Assembly (NCBI RefSeq): GCF_019898765.1
Contig: NZ_JAIOKB010000003.1
Coordinates: 186,001-250,000 of the forward strand
From: Sphingomonas yunnanensis
Lineage (GTDB): Bacteria > Pseudomonadota > Alphaproteobacteria > Sphingomonadales > Sphingomonadaceae
DNA: 64,000 nt
Direction of reading: 5' to 3'
The first letter of the stretch is position 1; each line of letters opens with the position of its first letter. The notes beneath the pieces are model-generated. The model saw only the letters and a list, made by a program, of their open reading frames with translations. It did not search any database and was not told the DNA's origin. The position numbers were made by a program, and so were the translations under genes. Positions 7,966 to 15,381 of this stretch are shown here, piece after piece.

Positions 7966-8841
7966 AAGCGCATCGATCAGCGCGCGCAACGCCGGAGAGA
8001 CCCGACGGTCGGGATAGTAGAGACAACAGCCGGGATAGGTTGGGCACCAGGTCGCCAGCACCTGAACCAGCCGTCCGTCGGCGACCTCGTCGGCCACGTC
8101 GTGCTCCATCATATAGCCTAGGCCCGCGCCGGCGCGCACCGCCGCGGCGGCCAGGACCTCATCGTTGACGATCAGCTGCCCCGAAACTTTGAGCCTCACG
8201 TCACGTCCTGCCTCCTCGAACTCCCATGGCAGCAGGCCACCTCCACCGAGCAGGCGGTAGTTGACGCAGACGTGACGCTCGAGCTCCGCGAGCGTCTCGG
8301 GCGGTGCGTGCCGCGCGAAATACGCGGGGGTGCCGACCACGACGGTGCGAAGGTCTGGGCCAACCGGCACCGCCACCATGTCCTTCTCGACCGCCTCGCT
8401 GAGGCGGATGCCGGCGTCGAAGCCACCAGCGACGAGGTCGATCAGTCGATCCTCGACGATCACCTCCACCGACACCTTCGGATGGTCGAGCAGGAATTGC
8501 GGCAGGCGCGGCGCCAGGATCGTGCGCGCGGCATAGCCGAAGGTCGCTAACCGCACCGTGCCGGACGGCGCGCCGCGCCAGTCCGCCAGCGATGCGAGGC
8601 CCTGCTTCACCTGCGCCAGCGCCGGATCGAGCGATTGCAGTAGCTGCTGCCCGGCGGCGCTGGGCGCCACGGAGCGTGTCGTACGGGCGAGCAGCCGCAC
8701 GCCGAGCCGACGCTCAAGCGCCGCCATCGCGTGGCTCAGCGCGGAGGGAGAGAGGCCCAGCTCGGCCGCCGCGCGGGTGAAGCTGCGTGCCCTCGCGACG
8801 CTGGCGAAGGCCGCGAGATCGTCGAGGTCGCCGCGCCGCAT
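7957..8841 (-). CDS. LysR-family transcriptional regulator
   Basis: 294 residues from ATG 8841. The N-terminal winged helix-turn-helix is clear: DLDDLAAFASVARARSFTRAAAELGLSPSALSHAMAALERRLGVRLLARTTRSV. A type 2 periplasmic-binding-like effector domain follows. It diverges from an aldo/keto reductase gene across 95 bp, the usual arrangement for a LysR activator and its target, so regulation of 8937-10040 is likely. The C-terminus ends inside a dispersed repeat copy. The effector is unknown. Confidence 0.9.
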   Translation of the reverse strand: MRRGDLDDLAAFASVARARSFTRAAAELGLSPSALSHAMAALERRLGVRLLARTTRSVAPSAAGQQLLQSLDPALAQVKQGLASLADWRGAPSGTVRLATFGYAARTILAPRLPQFLLDHPKVSVEVIVEDRLIDLVAGGFDAGIRLSEAVEKDMVAVPVGPDLRTVVVGTPAYFARHAPPETLAELERHVCVNYRLLGGGGLLPWEFEEAGRDVRLKVSGQLIVNDEVLAAAAVRAGAGLGYMMEHDVADEVADGRLVQVLATWCPTYPGCCLYYPDRRVSPALRALIDALRA

Positions 8842-8936
8842 TGATGCAGTGTGCTCACAAGCCCTTGCGAAGGGCAACGGCTAATCGGGCGGACGATCGC
8901 CGCTTACCTGCGTCCGGGAACTAGGAGTGACTCACC

Positions 8937-10040
8937 ATGGACCTGACCTCATATCGCACGCTGGGCCGCTCGGGACTGGCGGTGAGCCCGCTGGCGCTCG
9001 GCACGATGACCTTCGGCGCGGGGAGATGGGGCGTCGAGGAGGACGGATCGCGAGCCATCTTCGACGCTTACGTCGGCGCGGGCGGAAACTTCATGGATAC
9101 CGCCGACGTCTACTCGGGTGGCGAGAGCGAGGTGATGATCGGCCGCTTTCTCCGGGAGCGCGGCGGTCGCGACCGTCTGGTGATCGCCACCAAGTCGGGC
9201 TTCCCGCGCGGCGAGGGCAACCCGCTCGCCGGCGGGAACTCGGCCCGCAACATCCGTGATGGCCTCGAGGGATCGCTGCGGCGGCTCGGCTGCGGCCACA
9301 TCGACATGTACTGGACGCATGTGTGGGATCGCACGACGCCGCCCGAGGAGGTGCTGCGCGCGCTGACCGATGCGGTGCGCCGCGGCGACATCCTCTATTA
9401 CGGCTTCTCCAACGCACCCGCCTGGTATGCCGCGCAGGTGGCGACGCTGGCCCGTGCGCACGGGCTGCCGCAGCCGGTCGGGTTGCAGTACAGCTACTCA
9501 CTCCTTGATCGTGGTGTCGAGCTGGACCTGGTCCCGGCGGGACGGGCGCTCGGTCTGGGGATGGTGGCATGGAGCCCGCTCGCCTTCGGCATGCTGACGG
9601 GCAAGTACGGGCGCGACAAGCTCGCGGCGTTCGGGCCGGCGGGCGACTTACCGAACAAGCGCGGGAAGCCGAGCAGCGGGAGCGACGGCCGATTGAACGG
9701 CGACAATCCCTACGGAGGGATGCTGTTCACCGAGGCCAACTTCGCCATCGTCGACGAGCTGCGCGCGGTGGCGGGAGAGGTTGGTCGCCCGATGGCGCAG
9801 GTCGCGCTCGCGTGGGTGGTGAACCGGCCGGGCGTCTCTTCCGTGTTGCTCGGCGCGAGCGGACCCGAGCAGGTCCGGGACAACATCGCGTCGCTCGACA
9901 TCGTGCTGTCCTCACCGCAGCAGCAGCGTCTCGACGCGATGGGAGCGCTGCCGCCGCTCAACCCTTATTTTATCTTCGATCTGCCCCATGAGAGCATCTT
10001 CGGTGTCACCGAGATCACGAGCTGGGACGCCGCCAGCTGA
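8937..10040 (+). CDS. Aldo/keto reductase
   Basis: 367 residues from ATG 8937, with AGGAGTGA upstream. It is an NADPH-dependent carbonyl reductase of the TIM-barrel type. The Asp and Tyr of the catalytic tetrad are in MDTADVYSGGESE, the Lys in VIATKSG and the His in MYWTHVWD. Cofactor-binding features are LQYSYSLLDRGVE, the GMVAWSPLAFGMLTGKY segment and GASGPEQVRDN. The closest pattern is the AKR11/YajO-like group. It is divergent from the LysR gene, which probably controls it. Substrate not predictable. Confidence 0.9.
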   Translation: MDLTSYRTLGRSGLAVSPLALGTMTFGAGRWGVEEDGSRAIFDAYVGAGGNFMDTADVYSGGESEVMIGRFLRERGGRDRLVIATKSGFPRGEGNPLAGGNSARNIRDGLEGSLRRLGCGHIDMYWTHVWDRTTPPEEVLRALTDAVRRGDILYYGFSNAPAWYAAQVATLARAHGLPQPVGLQYSYSLLDRGVELDLVPAGRALGLGMVAWSPLAFGMLTGKYGRDKLAAFGPAGDLPNKRGKPSSGSDGRLNGDNPYGGMLFTEANFAIVDELRAVAGEVGRPMAQVALAWVVNRPGVSSVLLGASGPEQVRDNIASLDIVLSSPQQQRLDAMGALPPLNPYFIFDLPHESIFGVTEITSWDAAS

Positions 10041-10094
10041 GCGTCAGCGAAAAGTCGCGAAACACGGCGCTGCGGTGTCACATGGATGTGAGTA

Positions 10095-10114
10095 CCGCCG
10101 GTAGCGAGCGGCGG
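10095..10114. terminator. Hairpin between convergent genes (possible terminator)
   Basis: CCGCCG at 10095-10100 pairs with CGGCGG at 10109-10114 around an 8-nt loop, between the aldo/keto reductase stop and the convergent efflux operon end. There is no T-run, so a terminator role is only suggested by position. Confidence 0.3.
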
Positions 10115-10145
10115 AGGTTCGGAGTCGTGCAGAAGCAGACGCACC

Positions 10146-11690
10146 TCAGTGCGCGGCGGACGTGTCGACGTTCTTCCGTGGTGGCGGAGCCATCCAGATG
10201 AGCGTCGCGGAGATGAAGAAGATGCCGGCTGCCAGCGAGAAAATATGAGTGGTTGCCAGCGCGAAGCTCTCCTGGTCGACCAGGCGTTCGATCATGCCGC
10301 GACCCTGCTGCGCCGACAGCCCCGCTCGCTGAGCGTTGGCGACTACCTGGTCGGCGCCGTTCAGCAGCCCGCTAAGCTCAGCCCTGTTCGTCTGCGCCTG
10401 GTTCTGCCAGAGCGTCGCGCCGATGGACGTGCCGATCGCGGCCGCCAGCGTGCGCAGGAAGCTCATGACGCCGGCCGCGGACGCGGTCTCGCTCGGCTCC
10501 ACGGCCCCCAGCGCGATGATCGTCAGCGGGACGAAGAAGAAGGGCATGCCGAGGCCCTGCACCAGCTGCGGGAAGGCGAGGATCCAGAAGTCTGCGCCGC
10601 TGAACCAGTAGGTGCGTAGCAGGGAGGTGAGGCCCAGCCAGAAGATACCGAAGCACACCAGCGCGCGCGGATCGAACTTGTTACTCAGCTTCGCGACGAT
10701 GGGCGAGAAGATGACGGCCAGTACGCCGTTGAAGGCGGTCACGTAGCCGGCCTCGGTCGCGGTATAGCCCAGGCTCGTCTGCAGCCACTGCGGGATGATG
10801 ACAACGGACGAGAAGAAGGTCCCGAAGCTGAAAGACAGAGCGGCGACGCTCACGGTGAAGCCGCGATGCCGGAACACCCTCAGGTCGACGATTGGGTTCC
10901 TCTCGGTCAGCTCCCAGATGAGGAACAGGACGAAGCCGATCGCCGCCACGATCGCGCATCCGACGATGAAGCTGGAGCCGAACCAGTCCTCCTCCCGGCC
11001 GAGGTCGAGCATGACCTGCAGCGCGGCGATCCAGGTGATCATGATCGCCAGGCCGAACCGGTCGATCGGCACGATCTCGGTCTTGGTCTCGGATTGACGC
11101 AGGAGCACGAACACGCCGACGATGCAGAAGATCGCGACGGGAAGGTTGATGTAGAAAATCCACGGCCACGACCAATTGTCGCTGATCGTACCACCCAGGA
11201 TGGGTCCCAGGATCGGGGCGGTGACGGTCGTCATCGCCCACGCGCCCATGGCGGCCGCCTGCTTTTCCTTGGGGAAAATCCTGAGGAGCAGCGTCTGGGT
11301 CAGCGGCATGAGCGGGCCGCCGCAGAAGCCTTGTCCGATGCGGAAGGCCACCATGGCACCGAGCGACGAAGCGACACCGCACAGAGCCGAGAAGGCGGCG
11401 AAGCCGATCATCGCTGCCATGAAGACTCGGATCGTGCCGAAGCGTCTCACCAACCATCCGGTGAGAGGCACGCAGATCGCCTCCGCAACGGAGTAGGACG
11501 TGACCACCCACGTGCCCTGGGTAGGGGACACGCCCAGACCGCCCGAGATGTTAGGCACCGAGACGTTCGCGATCGTCGTGTCCAGCACGACCATGAAGTT
11601 CGTGAGGGCCAGCACGAAGCCCGCGAGAACGAGCCGGCCGCCGGTGAGCGCCGGGTCGGCTTGATCCTTCGATGGAGCAGCGTTAGCCAT
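10146..11690 (-). CDS. emrB: DHA2-family drug:H+ antiporter (EmrB-like)
   Basis: 514 residues with about 14 hydrophobic segments, the size of DHA2/EmrB transporters. Motifs include LDTTIANVSVPNISGGLGVSPTQ in TM1, WVVTSYSVAEAICVPLTGWL, and the antiporter motif C region APILGPILGG. It sits in the inner membrane and would export hydrophobic drugs using proton motive force. The order of the minus-strand operon is outer-membrane factor, fusion protein, transporter, with a 4-bp overlap and a 9-bp gap, so a complete tripartite pump is encoded. The divergent TetR regulator and palindromes at 14326-14405 probably control it. Confidence 0.93.
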   Translation of the reverse strand: MANAAPSKDQADPALTGGRLVLAGFVLALTNFMVVLDTTIANVSVPNISGGLGVSPTQGTWVVTSYSVAEAICVPLTGWLVRRFGTIRVFMAAMIGFAAFSALCGVASSLGAMVAFRIGQGFCGGPLMPLTQTLLLRIFPKEKQAAAMGAWAMTTVTAPILGPILGGTISDNWSWPWIFYINLPVAIFCIVGVFVLLRQSETKTEIVPIDRFGLAIMITWIAALQVMLDLGREEDWFGSSFIVGCAIVAAIGFVLFLIWELTERNPIVDLRVFRHRGFTVSVAALSFSFGTFFSSVVIIPQWLQTSLGYTATEAGYVTAFNGVLAVIFSPIVAKLSNKFDPRALVCFGIFWLGLTSLLRTYWFSGADFWILAFPQLVQGLGMPFFFVPLTIIALGAVEPSETASAAGVMSFLRTLAAAIGTSIGATLWQNQAQTNRAELSGLLNGADQVVANAQRAGLSAQQGRGMIERLVDQESFALATTHIFSLAAGIFFISATLIWMAPPPRKNVDTSAAH

Positions 11691-11699
11691 CCTCGAAGC

Positions 11700-12890
11700 C
11701 TACTCTGCGTCCGAGAGGTCGATCTTGGCGTCCATCGACAGGCCGACTCGAAGCGGATGCGCTCGGAGTTCACGGGGGTCGAGCGCGATACGAACGGGTA
11801 GTCGCTGGACGACCTTGATCCAGTTGCCGGTGGCGTTCTGCGCGGGGATGAGCGCGAAGGCCGATCCCGTGCCACCCGCCACGCCGACCACCTTGCCGTG
11901 GTATACCACGTCATCGCCGTAGAGGTCGGAGACGAGGGTGGCGGCTTGGCCGACGCGGACATGGGAGAGCTGCCCCTCCTTGTAGTTCGCGTCGACATAC
12001 AGGCGATCAACCGGCACGATCGACATGGTGACGGTCCCGGACGAGAGCCGCTGGCCGACCTGGACATTCCGCTGCGCGATCACACCACCGATCGGCGCAC
12101 GGACGACCGTCCGCGATACGTCGAGCTTGGCCTGCCGCAGGCGTGCACGTGCGGTGAGCACCTCCGGCGCCGTGCGACTCGTCGTGCCTCGCGTCAGCGC
12201 CGCATTGGCCGCACGGTCCCGCTCGGCCGAGGTGCGGGTGGCCTGAGCTTGCGAGACGGCAGCTTCCGCTACGACGACATTTGCCCGTGCGGTGCGTAGC
12301 GCGTTCGTGGCCGACGTGACCTCGTCGCCTGACACGGCGCCCGCAGAGACAAGCGCCTGGCGTCGCTGAAAGTCGATCTCGGCACGCTCGAGGCTGCCTC
12401 GCGCGGCCGCGAGCTGCGCGCGGGCGCTGTTCACGTCCGCCGCCCTCGCGGCCACCTGCGCCTGAAGCGCCTCGCCCGTGGCCGCAGTTTGGCCGTAGCG
12501 GCGCTCGGCCGCGGCCAGATCTGCCTCAGCTTGCGCCACTGCGATCTGGAGGTCCGCGTCGTCGAGACGTAGCAGGGGCTGTCCGGCGCGAACGGTCTGC
12601 GTGTTGCTGACGCCGACCTCGACGACCTGACCGCCCACCAGCGGCGTGACCTGCGCCGTCTCCGCAGCGACATAGGCGTTGTCGGTCGTCACGCGGCGCG
12701 AGAGCACCAGATGATCGTAGATCAAGTAGGCCGCCGCGACCGCAGCGACCACGACGGCGAAGATGATGATCAGCCGTCGGCGCCTTCCGGGAGTCGGCTG
12801 AGGCTTGTCTCCGCTGCCGCTCTCCGGCTCCTCCGCCGACGCGGGCGCTTCGGCACTAACGCCGCTCGACTGGTTCTCGTCGTCCATCAT
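11700..12890 (-). CDS. emrA: EmrA/HlyD-family membrane fusion protein
   Basis: 396 residues. A single N-terminal membrane helix (RLIIIFAVVVAAVAAAYLIY, about residues 40-59) is followed by TDNAYVAAETAQVTPLVGGQVVEVGV, the classic EmrA lipoyl-domain start. Then comes a long Ala/Gln/Arg-rich coiled-coil hairpin (about 100-220), the second lipoyl half VRAPIGGVIAQRNVQVGQRL and the beta-barrel segment DANYKEGQLSHVRVGQ. It bridges the EmrB-like transporter and the outer-membrane channel across the periplasm. Its start overlaps the stop of the upstream outer-membrane gene by 4 bp. Confidence 0.93.
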   Translation of the reverse strand: MMDDENQSSGVSAEAPASAEEPESGSGDKPQPTPGRRRRLIIIFAVVVAAVAAAYLIYDHLVLSRRVTTDNAYVAAETAQVTPLVGGQVVEVGVSNTQTVRAGQPLLRLDDADLQIAVAQAEADLAAAERRYGQTAATGEALQAQVAARAADVNSARAQLAAARGSLERAEIDFQRRQALVSAGAVSGDEVTSATNALRTARANVVVAEAAVSQAQATRTSAERDRAANAALTRGTTSRTAPEVLTARARLRQAKLDVSRTVVRAPIGGVIAQRNVQVGQRLSSGTVTMSIVPVDRLYVDANYKEGQLSHVRVGQAATLVSDLYGDDVVYHGKVVGVAGGTGSAFALIPAQNATGNWIKVVQRLPVRIALDPRELRAHPLRVGLSMDAKIDLSDAE

Positions 12891-14320
12891 CGCGTCTCGC
12901 CGCTGGGAGTGTTGGGGTCCTGGAAGCCTCCGCCCAGTGCGCGGACGAGCTGTACGTCAAGGGTGAAGCTGCGTGCCTCGACGTCGGCGAGCGAGCGCCT
13001 GGCGCTGAGCACGTTCTGCTCGGAACTGAGCACGTTCAGGAAGGAGGACAGGCCACCGCGGTAGCGTAGCTGCGCCACCTGGTAGGCCCCTTCGGCATCA
13101 TTCAGAGCCGTACGAGCATCGATTACCTGCGAGGCCAGCTGCCGGCGGCTCGTCACCGCATCCGCCACCTCGCGCAGAGCATCGATCAGCGTACGGTTGT
13201 AGGTGGCGACCGCCTCATCGTAGCCGGCGCGCGCCTGGCGGTACTGTCCGCTGCGCTCTCCACCGTCGAAGAGCGGGAGGCTCAAGGCCGGCCCGACGTC
13301 GCCGATGCTCGAGCCGCTCTTGAACAGCTTGTCTAGGCCGAGCGATTGCAAGCCGATTAGACCTGAGAGGCTGATGTTGGGATAGAATGCCGCTCGAGCG
13401 ACCCTGATGCGGCTCCCAGCCGCTTCGGCGCGAGCGCGAGCGGCGACGATATCGGGTCGCCTTGCGACGAGGCTGATGCCGGCATCGCTTGGCAAGGCCG
13501 CGGCGGTCAGGATCACCTTTGGTCGCTCGATCGAGCGACCTCGGTCCGGTCCCGCTCCGACGAGGGCGGCCAGCGCATTCCTGGTGAGATCGATCTGTTC
13601 GGCGTTCGCTGCGAGCTCGACCCGGGCGGCAGGTACCGACGAGCGAGCCTGTCTAAGTTCGCCTTGCGTGTCGAGCCCAGAAGCCACTCGGTCACCGACC
13701 AGCCTCTCGGTAGCGGTTCGTACTGCCAGCGCACGGAGAAGCACGTCCTGCTCCGAGTAGAGGCGCGCTAGATCAGCGTAGGTGGCGGCAACGGACGTGG
13801 TCAGCGCGAGCGCGGTCCGGTCTGCCTCGAACCTGGCCGCCTCGGCATCCGACGTGGCGGCAGCGAAATTGGCGCGATTGCGCCCGAAGAGATCGAGATC
13901 GAAGCTGCCCTCAAGCGCGATCCTGCCCGTGTCGTTCCAACCCTTGGGCACGAACTCGGCAGGTATACCGTTGTTGTAGCTCTGCTTGTTGAGGCCAGCG
14001 GACCCCTCGGCATCGAGCGTGGGGAGGCCACGAGCGCCGGCTCGCTGAGCAGCGCCGAGCGCCGAACGCAGACGCGCGGCAGCGACCGCTATATCGGGGG
14101 AGCCCCTCAGCGCCTCGGTCATCAGCGTGTCGAGTTGCGGATCACCGTAGCCCCGCCACCAATCGCGGCGTGGCCACGCTCCGTTTCCCGCCACGCGGTC
14201 GTCGAGACTCGTGCTGCTGACGAAATCGCTCGGCTTCGCGAGTTCGGGTTTGGGCCCGAGGTTGGGCACGCCGCAGGCGGCGAGCGTCGTGGCAACGCTG
14301 AGAGCAAGAACCAACCGCAT
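12887..14320 (-). CDS. Outer-membrane efflux lipoprotein (NodT/OprM-type channel)
   Basis: 477 residues from ATG 14320; a TTG at 14326 is the alternative and is closer to the ribosome site AAGGAG. The N-terminus MRLVLALSVATTLAACGVPN is a lipoprotein signal with lipobox LAAC. The body has the two-repeat outer-membrane-factor pattern, with WWRGYGDPQLDTLMTEAL, ARRPDIVAARARAEAAGSRIRVARAAFYPNISL and RYRGGLSSFLNVLSSEQNVL. It forms the trimeric outer-membrane duct of the pump. It is first in the operon, so the palindrome at 14326-14345 covers its translation start region and would block the whole operon. Confidence 0.92.
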   Translation of the reverse strand: MRLVLALSVATTLAACGVPNLGPKPELAKPSDFVSSTSLDDRVAGNGAWPRRDWWRGYGDPQLDTLMTEALRGSPDIAVAAARLRSALGAAQRAGARGLPTLDAEGSAGLNKQSYNNGIPAEFVPKGWNDTGRIALEGSFDLDLFGRNRANFAAATSDAEAARFEADRTALALTTSVAATYADLARLYSEQDVLLRALAVRTATERLVGDRVASGLDTQGELRQARSSVPAARVELAANAEQIDLTRNALAALVGAGPDRGRSIERPKVILTAAALPSDAGISLVARRPDIVAARARAEAAGSRIRVARAAFYPNISLSGLIGLQSLGLDKLFKSGSSIGDVGPALSLPLFDGGERSGQYRQARAGYDEAVATYNRTLIDALREVADAVTSRRQLASQVIDARTALNDAEGAYQVAQLRYRGGLSSFLNVLSSEQNVLSARRSLADVEARSFTLDVQLVRALGGGFQDPNTPSGETR

Positions 14321-14325
14321 CGGCA

Positions 14326-14345
14326 ACCGTACTCCTTGGTACGGT
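14326..14345. promoter_or_regulatory. Palindromic operator at the efflux operon start
   Basis: ACCGTAC, TCCTTG, GTACGGT: perfect 7-bp arms with a 6-bp spacer. It covers the ribosome site of the outer-membrane channel gene. A near-identical palindrome lies 60 bp away at the TetR gene start. Shared core CGTAC-N6-GTACG. It is likely the binding site of the TetR protein encoded at 14404. Confidence 0.7.
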
Positions 14346-14385
14346 GCGCGCAGATGAGCCGGCGCGCTCCTCTTGTCAATCTACA

Positions 14386-14405
14386 ATCGTACTGTATGGT
14401 ACGAT
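14386..14405. promoter_or_regulatory. Palindromic operator at the TetR start (autoregulation)
   Basis: ATCGTAC, TGTATG, GTACGAT: perfect 7-bp arms with a 6-bp spacer, ending inside the ATG of the TetR gene. Its core matches the site at 14326-14345, and the two centres are exactly 60 bp apart. It indicates autorepression. Confidence 0.7.
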
Positions 14406-15048
14406 GATGACGCAGGCCGGAACTCGCCGAAGCCAGAGCCGGGAGGCGAGACGCGCCGCGATCGTGGCGGTGGCGAGGCAGGCTTTTCTCGAAAACGGGT
14501 ATGCGGCGACCTCGATGTCGACGATCGCGAGCGAGTTGGGTGGCTCAAAGGGCACGCTGTGGGCGTACTTCCCATCAAAGGAGGAGCTTTTCGCGGCCGT
14601 GCTGGACGAAGTTACCGCGACCTTTCGGATGCACCTTGAGGACGCTCTGCGACCTGGACGGGACTGTCGCACGACCCTGGTGGACTTCGCCCAGCGCTTC
14701 CTAGGTAAAATGACGAACGCAGACACCCTTCGCCTGTCTCGTCTAATTATAGGGGAGGGCGGGCGCTTTCCGGAAGTCGGACGGCTGTTCTACGAAAGTG
14801 GGCCACGTCGTGTTCTGGAACGTCTGTCCACCTATCTCACCGAGTGTGTTGCGGCAGGACAGCTTCGCGCGTGCGACACGACTAACGCCGCCGTTATTCT
14901 CGTACAGCTCATTCAGTCTCAGCAGACTTTTGTTCTCTGGGGCGTCAAGGCTCCAATGCGCGGCGCCGAGGCTCGAACCTTCTGCGACGACATAATCTCG
15001 ATTTTCTTTCGAGCTTTTGCACCGGCCGGGGCCAGTGTGTCCGAGTGA
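14404..15048 (+). CDS. TetR/AcrR-family repressor of the divergent efflux pump
   Basis: 214 residues from ATG 14404, or ATG 14407. The N-terminal helix-turn-helix is AAIVAVARQAFLENGYAATSMSTIASELGGSKGTLWAYFPSKEELFAAVL. The C-terminal ligand domain resembles the AcrR/TetR_C group (LIIGEGGRFPEVGRLFYE). No ribosome site precedes the ATG because the start lies in an operator palindrome, so the mRNA may be nearly leaderless. Position and operators make it the local repressor of 10146-14320. The inducer is probably a pump substrate. Confidence 0.9.
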   Translation: MMTQAGTRRSQSREARRAAIVAVARQAFLENGYAATSMSTIASELGGSKGTLWAYFPSKEELFAAVLDEVTATFRMHLEDALRPGRDCRTTLVDFAQRFLGKMTNADTLRLSRLIIGEGGRFPEVGRLFYESGPRRVLERLSTYLTECVAAGQLRACDTTNAAVILVQLIQSQQTFVLWGVKAPMRGAEARTFCDDIISIFFRAFAPAGASVSE

Positions 15049-15104
15049 AGCGAGGCGGCGACCCGAGGTGACGTGTCGAGCAAACTCCTAGCTTTAGGTT
15101 CGAC

Positions 15105-15171
15105 ATGAACGAACGGCAGGTTTCGACGACCAAGTGGGGCCTGCTGAGTGACCGGATGTGGGTCCTTCGCC
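15105..15171 (+). repeat. Dispersed two-box intergenic element, copy 4
   Basis: ATGAACGAACGGCAGG at 15105 and GAGTGACCGGATGTGGGTC from 15146, spacing 41 nt, 57 bp past the TetR stop. Reads as MNERQ...SDRMWV. Confidence 0.65.
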
Positions 15172-15303
15172 GATCCCGGGGTCAAGCTCATGAAGGCACC
15201 CCCCATCACCTCCGCGACGGTGAGGTAGGACACGGTCTAGCATCTTTCACCATTCCAAGGTAGGAGGCGGATGTGACGCTGACGATGGCACAGACCTGCC
15301 GAG

Positions 15304-15324
15304 CACGTTCGTATGTTGAACGTG
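15304..15324. promoter_or_regulatory. Inverted repeat upstream of hybrid histidine kinase
   Basis: CACGTTC, GTATGTT, GAACGTG: perfect 7-bp arms with a 7-bp spacer, 58 bp before the kinase start. It could be an operator; the binder is unknown. Confidence 0.35.
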
Positions 15325-15381
15325 ACTCACGTGCCTTGATGCTCACTATACCCCCGGAAATAAGAATCTGAGGCGCCGACT

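Larger units (their letters stand above)
15049..15381. other. Intergenic stretch with repeat copy and inverted repeat
   Basis: 333 bp without a gene. It contains dispersed element copy 4 (15105-15171) and, closer to the histidine-kinase start, the inverted repeat at 15304-15324. I see nothing else supportable. Confidence 0.5.
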
